From NCBI GenBank assembly GCA_002367355.1, contig DFBQ01000030.1:1-6236 (forward strand): a stretch of DNA of 6,236 nucleotides, in the 5' to 3' direction. A program made the position numbers and the translations under genes. The notes under the pieces were generated by a model. It did not search any database, had not been told where the DNA came from, and was given only the letters and a program-made list of their open reading frames with translations. Position 1 is the first letter of the stretch. Every line of letters starts with the position of its first letter. Positions 3,416-6,236 of the stretch are shown piece after piece. This DNA is from Deltaproteobacteria bacterium UBA3076. Lineage in GTDB: Bacteria; Desulfobacterota; Dissulfuribacteria; Dissulfuribacterales; UBA3076.

Positions 3416-6236
3416 ACACTTCATCAATCATGGCCATTATCTGATCCTGAGCAAAGCCCTTGAGATCTATGGCCCCGGATCGGCAGGATGCCACGCACAG
3501 GCCGCAGCCCTTGCACAGTACCGGATTTATCTCCGCCTTGCCTGCAAATCGTCCTCCTTCGATTATTGAAGGGGCATTGTATGGGCAGATGCTGACACAC
3601 ACCCCGCAGCTACTGCACCACATGGGGTTGATCCGGGCCACAGTGCCGCTCGCAAAGACCTTGCCTGTTGCGATGAGGCCGGATGCGCGGGACGCTGCTG
3701 CCAGGGCCTGCGCAATGCTCTCGTCAATGGATTTTGGATAATGCGCCAGTCCACAAAGAAAGATTCCATCAGTTGCAAAATCAACCGGTCTCAGCTTGGC
3801 ATGGGCCTCAATGAAGAATCCATCATCATTTACAGGGACCTTGAAAAATGTGGCCAGTTGTCCTGCTTCAGACGGCACAATAGCAGTTGCAAGCACAAGA
3901 AGATCCGCCCGGAGGATAACAGGCCTTTTCAGGATATGATCCTCCAGCTCGATCTCCAGGGCATCCTTTCCTCCACTCACCTTTGGCTTGGATTGCAGAT
4001 CATAGCGAAAGAATATAACTCCCTTTTCCCTGGCCTCTCTGAAGAGGTCTTCCCGCTCCCCGTATGTCCGCATGTCGCGATACATTACATACACGTCTAT
4101 TTCCGGATTGCGCCGTTTGAGCTCCAAAGCGCTCTCCACAGTGTGGGTACAGCACACGCGGCTGCAATAGGGACGGTCAGGTTCACGAGAGCCAACACAC
4201 TGGATAAAGGCTGCTGATTTGATTTCCTTGAGTAACGGATCATCCTGAACGAACCGTGCATCCATTTCCAGATGGGTGAGCACACGGGAATCTTTACCAT
4301 AGAGGTATTCAACGGGCTTGTATTCATGACCACCGGTGGCGACTACCGCCACTCCGTGCTTTAGCTCGACTTCTTTATCTCCGTTTTTTAAGGTGGAGGA
4401 GAAGTTGCCTACAAAACCGTCCACATTGGTAAGCTCGGTGGATCGGCACACATGGACTTGAGGACTTTTTTCTATCTCGTCTGCAAGATCTTTCACATAG
4501 GCCTGGATGTCTTCACCCTTCCAGGTCTTATTGAGAAACCTGGCCTGACCCCCCAACTCCTCTGAGCGCTCAACCAGATGGACCTCATAACCCTGGTCTG
4601 CCAGGTTTTTCGCACACACCATGCCGGCAACACCGCCGCCGACCACCATAGTGACCGGTTCCAGACCCAGTTCAGTGTCCGGAAGGGGTTCCAGCAGGGC
4701 TGCCTTGGTAACTGCCATTCGCACGAGGTCTTTTGCCTTTTCCGTGGCGGCTGAGGGGTCCTTGCCATGCACCCATGAGTCCTGATTACGGATATTGGCC
4801 ATTTCGAACAAATACTTGTTCAGCCCGGCATTCATCAGGGTTTCCTGAAACAAGGGCTCATGGGTCTTGGGGGTACATGCAGCAACCACCACCCGGTTGA
4901 TCCCCTGCTCCTTGATCACCTCGGCCATCTTTACCTGTGTATCCTGGGAACAGGTGTACATGTTGTCTTCAGCATATGTGACGTACGGGAGCGTCCTGGC
5001 ATAATCCCGCACTTCCGGCACGTTCACTACACCGGCGATGTTGATGCCGCACTGACACACGAATACCCCGATGCGCGGAGGCTCGCCGATCACATTGGTC
5101 TCCGGCGGCATCTCCTGAACCTGGGTCTGTGTCCAACGGCTCTCGCTCAAAAGCACACTGGATGCCGCTGCGGCTGCAGATGCTTCCATAACAGACTGGG
5201 GGATGTCTTTTGGTCCCTGGATCGCCCCGCATACAAAGACACCTTCCCTTGTAGTTGCTACAGGTGCAAAGCTGTCTGTCCTGGCAAAGTTGTATTTATC
5301 CAGCTCGATCCCGAGACGTCCGGCAAGCTTGACGCTTTCCTCCCCCACCTGAAAGCCCACGGAAAGCACTACAAGGTCAAAAATCTCGCTCTTCAGCTCA
5401 CCGCTGTCATCAACATATGTTATCTCAAGGTTACCGTCTTCTACCGGGTTAACGGTGTGAATGCGCGAGCGGATAAACCGCACACCGTGCTCATCACGGG
5501 CCCGGTTATAATATTCCTCAAAATCTTTGCCGTATGTCCGGATGTCCATGTAAAAAATAGTCGGTTCTACATCCCCGTGTGCGTGCTCCTTGGCAATGAC
5601 CGCTTCCTTGATGGCGTACATGCAACAGACACCGGAGCAGTAGGCATTGCTGCATTCATGGGTATCGCGTGAACCCACACACTGGAGCCAGGCAATTTTT
5701 TTGGGCTCTTCGCGGTCATAGGGCCTCATCAGATGGCCCATATACGGCCCGGATGCGCTCAGAATCCGCTCGAACTCCATGCTGGTGATCACATTGGGAG
5801 ATTTCCCATAGGCGAATACTTCCTGAACTCCGGGATCGAACAGTTCGTTCCCTACTGCAAGGATCGCAGCTCCCACTTCAAGCTCTGTCCTTTTCGGCTT
5901 CTCATCATAATTAATCGCCCCGGCAAGACAGATCTTTTCACAGAGCCCGCACCCGATGCACAGGTCCCTGTCTATGGAGTATGCCAGAGGGACTGCCTGG
6001 GCGTATTTGATGGACGTGGCGGCCCTGATATCCAGACCGCAGTCGAATTCATTCACACAGTGTACAGGGCAGGCCTGGCTGCATTGCCCGCACCCGGTGC
6101 ATACATCAGGGTCTATATACCGGGGATGATTAATAAGCGTGGCATTGAAATGCCCGGCCTCACCATCAAAGGATTCAACCTCTGAGTTGGGGATGATATT
6201 TATATTAAGATGCCGGCCGACCTCGACCAGTTTGGG
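3414..6236 (-). CDS. hdrA: Tandem (two-module) HdrA-like flavoprotein, 5' end missing
   Basis: HdrA is the FAD and iron-sulfur core of heterodisulfide-reductase-type complexes and the candidate site of electron bifurcation. 940 residues are visible (numbered from the edge), opening in the HdrA motif PKLVEVGRH, so the true start lies beyond the window with the first FAD loop. Module 1: inserted ferredoxin domain (C46/C49/C52/C56 and C93/C96/C99/C103), QCVGSRD (185-191), YCSGVCC (199-205), FVCGAIQGPKDI (334-345). Module 2 begins near 389 with the HdrA N-terminal domain (VCQCG 393-397, C429, AACTP 452-456), then the FAD loop VVGGGVAG (531-538), QCVGSRE (679-685), YCSRVCC (690-696), and two C-terminal 4Fe-4S motifs (C874/C877/C880/C884 and C908/C911/C914/C918). 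No membrane segment is seen. It is followed after 9 bp by flxD. hdrB and hdrC may lie upstream, outside the window. BamE-type proteins of benzoyl-CoA reductase complexes are an alternative relative. Confidence 0.9.
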   Translation of the reverse strand, partial: PKLVEVGRHLNINIIPNSEVESFDGEAGHFNATLINHPRYIDPDVCTGCGQCSQACPVHCVNEFDCGLDIRAATSIKYAQAVPLAYSIDRDLCIGCGLCEKICLAGAINYDEKPKRTELEVGAAILAVGNELFDPGVQEVFAYGKSPNVITSMEFERILSASGPYMGHLMRPYDREEPKKIAWLQCVGSRDTHECSNAYCSGVCCMYAIKEAVIAKEHAHGDVEPTIFYMDIRTYGKDFEEYYNRARDEHGVRFIRSRIHTVNPVEDGNLEITYVDDSGELKSEIFDLVVLSVGFQVGEESVKLAGRLGIELDKYNFARTDSFAPVATTREGVFVCGAIQGPKDIPQSVMEASAAAAASSVLLSESRWTQTQVQEMPPETNVIGEPPRIGVFVCQCGINIAGVVNVPEVRDYARTLPYVTYAEDNMYTCSQDTQVKMAEVIKEQGINRVVVAACTPKTHEPLFQETLMNAGLNKYLFEMANIRNQDSWVHGKDPSAATEKAKDLVRMAVTKAALLEPLPDTELGLEPVTMVVGGGVAGMVCAKNLADQGYEVHLVERSEELGGQARFLNKTWKGEDIQAYVKDLADEIEKSPQVHVCRSTELTNVDGFVGNFSSTLKNGDKEVELKHGVAVVATGGHEYKPVEYLYGKDSRVLTHLEMDARFVQDDPLLKEIKSAAFIQCVGSREPDRPYCSRVCCTHTVESALELKRRNPEIDVYVMYRDMRTYGEREDLFREAREKGVIFFRYDLQSKPKVSGGKDALEIELEDHILKRPVILRADLLVLATAIVPSEAGQLATFFKVPVNDDGFFIEAHAKLRPVDFATDGIFLCGLAHYPKSIDESIAQALAAASRASGLIATGKVFASGTVARINPMWCSSCGVCVSICPYNAPSIIEGGRFAGKAEINPVLCKGCGLCVASCRSGAIDLKGFAQDQIMAMIDEV

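Noticed and set aside
4860..5672. 270-residue plus-strand open frame
   Set aside because: It lies entirely antisense to hdrA, whose frame shows conserved HdrA motifs throughout; the plus-strand product has no recognisable domain.
6054..6056. GTG as the start of hdrA
   Set aside because: The frame stays open to the window edge and encodes HdrA motifs upstream (PKLVEVGRH and the first 4Fe-4S motif), so the start lies outside.
1..6236. CRISPR arrays, tRNA or rRNA genes, insertion-sequence transposase
   Set aside because: None seen: the window is almost fully covered by five coding regions and has no direct-repeat array, RNA gene or transposase frame.

Overview
The window is one minus-strand operon, read from right to left, that encodes most of a flavin- and iron-sulfur-rich electron-transfer machine. 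The order of transcription is hdrA (5' end beyond the right edge), flxD/mvhD, flxC, flxB, flxA (last few residues beyond the left edge). The content (HdrA, MvhD-like FlxD, two multi-cluster ferredoxin subunits and an NAD(P)H/FAD reductase) matches the FlxABCD-HdrABC type of NADH dehydrogenase/heterodisulfide reductase of anaerobic bacteria. The sequence style and gene set suggest a strict anaerobe, most likely a sulfate-reducing or syntrophic member of the Desulfobacterota. That taxonomic call is inference, because no marker gene is present.

Region by region: 1-824 is flxA (FAD/NAD domain plus a [2Fe-2S] motif). 825-981 is the only real intergenic gap and is almost filled by a 127-bp imperfect palindrome (858-984). 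982-2016 is flxB and 2023-2973 is flxC, both carrying paired 4Fe-4S motifs. 2973-3404 is flxD, which runs through an in-frame TGA at 3204-3206. 3414-6236 is a tandem HdrA of at least 940 residues. The genes from hdrA to flxB are separated by 9 bp, a 1-bp overlap and 6 bp, so they are translationally close or coupled.

The main result is that flxD is a selenoprotein gene. The TGA replaces the cysteine of the conserved G-C-HPGDCHY motif of MvhD, the reading frame continues with normal family sequence to a TAA at 2973-2975, and a hairpin with a GG-containing apical loop lies 23 nt after the TGA, where a bacterial SECIS is expected. The TGA also sits in the 6-nt loop of a second, perfect 9-bp hairpin. 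A conventional gene caller would truncate this gene to 66 residues and leave about 230 bp apparently empty.

Working model (inference): NAD(P)H delivers hydride to FAD in FlxA. Electrons pass through the FlxB/FlxC clusters to the Sec-containing [2Fe-2S] protein FlxD, and then into HdrA, whose flavin(s) may split them between a high- and a low-potential acceptor. HdrB/HdrC or another catalytic partner is not in the window, so the final acceptors cannot be read from this sequence.
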